The notes below the pieces were generated by a model. It did no database searches and had not been told where the DNA came from. It worked only from the letters and a program-made list of their open reading frames with translations. This document shows positions 52,942 through 53,942 of a stretch of DNA of 53,942 nt, piece by piece. The first letter of the stretch is position 1; each line of letters starts with the position of its first letter. Location: NCBI GenBank assembly GCA_020852355.1, contig JADZBA010000378.1, forward strand, positions 1 to 53,942. The letters are read 5' to 3'. Origin of the DNA: Alphaproteobacteria bacterium (GTDB taxonomy: Bacteria > Pseudomonadota > Alphaproteobacteria > ATCC43930 > Allostellaceae). Both the position numbers and the translations under genes were made by a program.

Positions 52942-53942
52942 TCAGGGATCGGGCAGCGCGCCGGGCCCCAGCCACTGCGCGCGCAGGCGCGCGACGACGT
53001 CGGGCGCGGCATAGGCGCGCACGCCCGCGGCCATCCGCTCGCGCGTCCCCGCGTCCATGGCGGCGATCCCGGAACCGGGACGGTCGTCGGACGCCAGGCA
53101 TTTCGTCACCGCATCGCCGAACTGCGCCAGCCACAGCAGCCGCCGGGCGGGACGCAGCCACGGCCGCACCGCCGCCGCGATCACCGCCGGCAGCCGCGCC
53201 AGCCAGGCCCGCTCGAAGGCCAGCACGGCGCCGCCCTCGGGTACGCGGGCGAAGTCGCCGTGCCAGCCGAGCGCCCGGGGCAGCGTCGCCGCGGCGACGT
53301 CGACCGCCGGCAGGCCGTAATAGACCTGCTCGACGTCGACCAGCACCGCACGGCCGGATGCGGCCATGACGAAGTTCTCATGGTGCGGGTCGGTTACCAC
53401 GAGGCAGCGCGGCTGCCGCCCGGCCGCGGCAGCCATCGTGTCGGCCCAGCGCAGCTCCTCGGCGATCGCCGCGACCGTCGCTGCAGGAAGCGCCGGCGGC
53501 GGGACCGCCCGCCAAAAGCCGCGTGCCACGCTGTGGAGATGGCGGATCGGGTCGACCAGTGCGATCAGCGGCGACCACGTGGCCCCTGGCGGCGGCGGCA
53601 GCGCATGGATCGCCGCCAGCGACTGCGCGATCGCCGGCAGGTCGTCGACGGGATGGGCCAGCGGCCCGCGCACCTCGCGCACCACGAGACCGCCGCGCGG
53701 CAGGTCGCTCGCCGGCCACAGCACCGCCCGCAGGGACGGGACCGAGCCGCTGGGCGCGAGGCGCAGGAAGCTGGTCGCCTGGTAGTCGATGGTCGTTCGC
53801 GCGTTCATCCCGTGCAGACGGCCGCAGGGGATGCGTACGATCCAGCCGCGATCGCCGAGCCGCACATGCCGGTTCGACAGGCCGCGAGCCGGCAGCGGAG
53901 CGAGCTCGTCGCGCGCCAGGTCCGCGAAGGGCGCCAGGCGCC
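52942..53942 (-). CDS. Choline/ethanolamine kinase-like phosphotransferase (APH fold), 5' end beyond window
   Basis: Frame stays open past the called ORF start to the window edge: ...LAPFADLARDELAPLPARGLSNRHVRLGDRGWIVRIPCGRLHGMNARTTIDYQ; VVTDPHHENFVM, VLVDVEQVYYGLPAVDVA. Confidence 0.8.
   Translation of the reverse strand, partial: RLAPFADLARDELAPLPARGLSNRHVRLGDRGWIVRIPCGRLHGMNARTTIDYQATSFLRLAPSGSVPSLRAVLWPASDLPRGGLVVREVRGPLAHPVDDLPAIAQSLAAIHALPPPPGATWSPLIALVDPIRHLHSVARGFWRAVPPPALPAATVAAIAEELRWADTMAAAAGRQPRCLVVTDPHHENFVMAASGRAVLVDVEQVYYGLPAVDVAAATLPRALGWHGDFARVPEGGAVLAFERAWLARLPAVIAAAVRPWLRPARRLLWLAQFGDAVTKCLASDDRPGSGIAAMDAGTRERMAAGVRAYAAPDVVARLRAQWLGPGALPDP

Overview
High-GC chromosomal segment, probably from an alphaproteobacterium. 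The gene content and the petP/petR-like and rnpB-mraZ arrangements suggest Rhodospirillales or a relative, but this is inference. The window is mostly housekeeping. Its core is a complete-looking division/cell-wall (dcw) cluster on the + strand: mraZ-rsmH-ftsL-ftsI-murE-murF-mraY-murD-ftsW-murG-murC-murB-ddl-ftsQ-ftsA-ftsZ, then a strong intrinsic terminator and lpxC-bamD-(PG-binding protein, opposite strand)-recN-ligA. Upstream of the cluster are an RNase P RNA gene (rnpB), an AmpD-like amidase, an EamA transporter, an mlaA/mlaC pair, a methionine operon (ArsR-methyltransferase fusion - metF - metH, minus strand), a NUDIX protein, gluQRS, an esterase, an HNH protein, psd/pssA, a 2OG-oxygenase-like cupin, a PetP/PetR-like MarR + two-component set, and ilvE. 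Downstream are a PKMT-like methyltransferase, an aminopeptidase P, a DUF1127 gene with a coupled small ORF, uvrD-pcp-prmA and a partial choline-kinase-like phosphotransferase. I see no phage, transposon, CRISPR, tRNA or evident defence system. The most interesting signals are regulatory: a phased array of four MraZ-type boxes over a sigma70-like promoter before mraZ; an AT-rich palindrome just upstream of the ArsR-methyltransferase/metF/metH operon; a GANTC site before ftsZ; a hairpin stacked before the ftsZ/lpxC terminator; and a compound palindromic repeat between metH and the NUDIX gene. I found no convincing wholly new system. All homology calls come from reading the translations; no searches were run.
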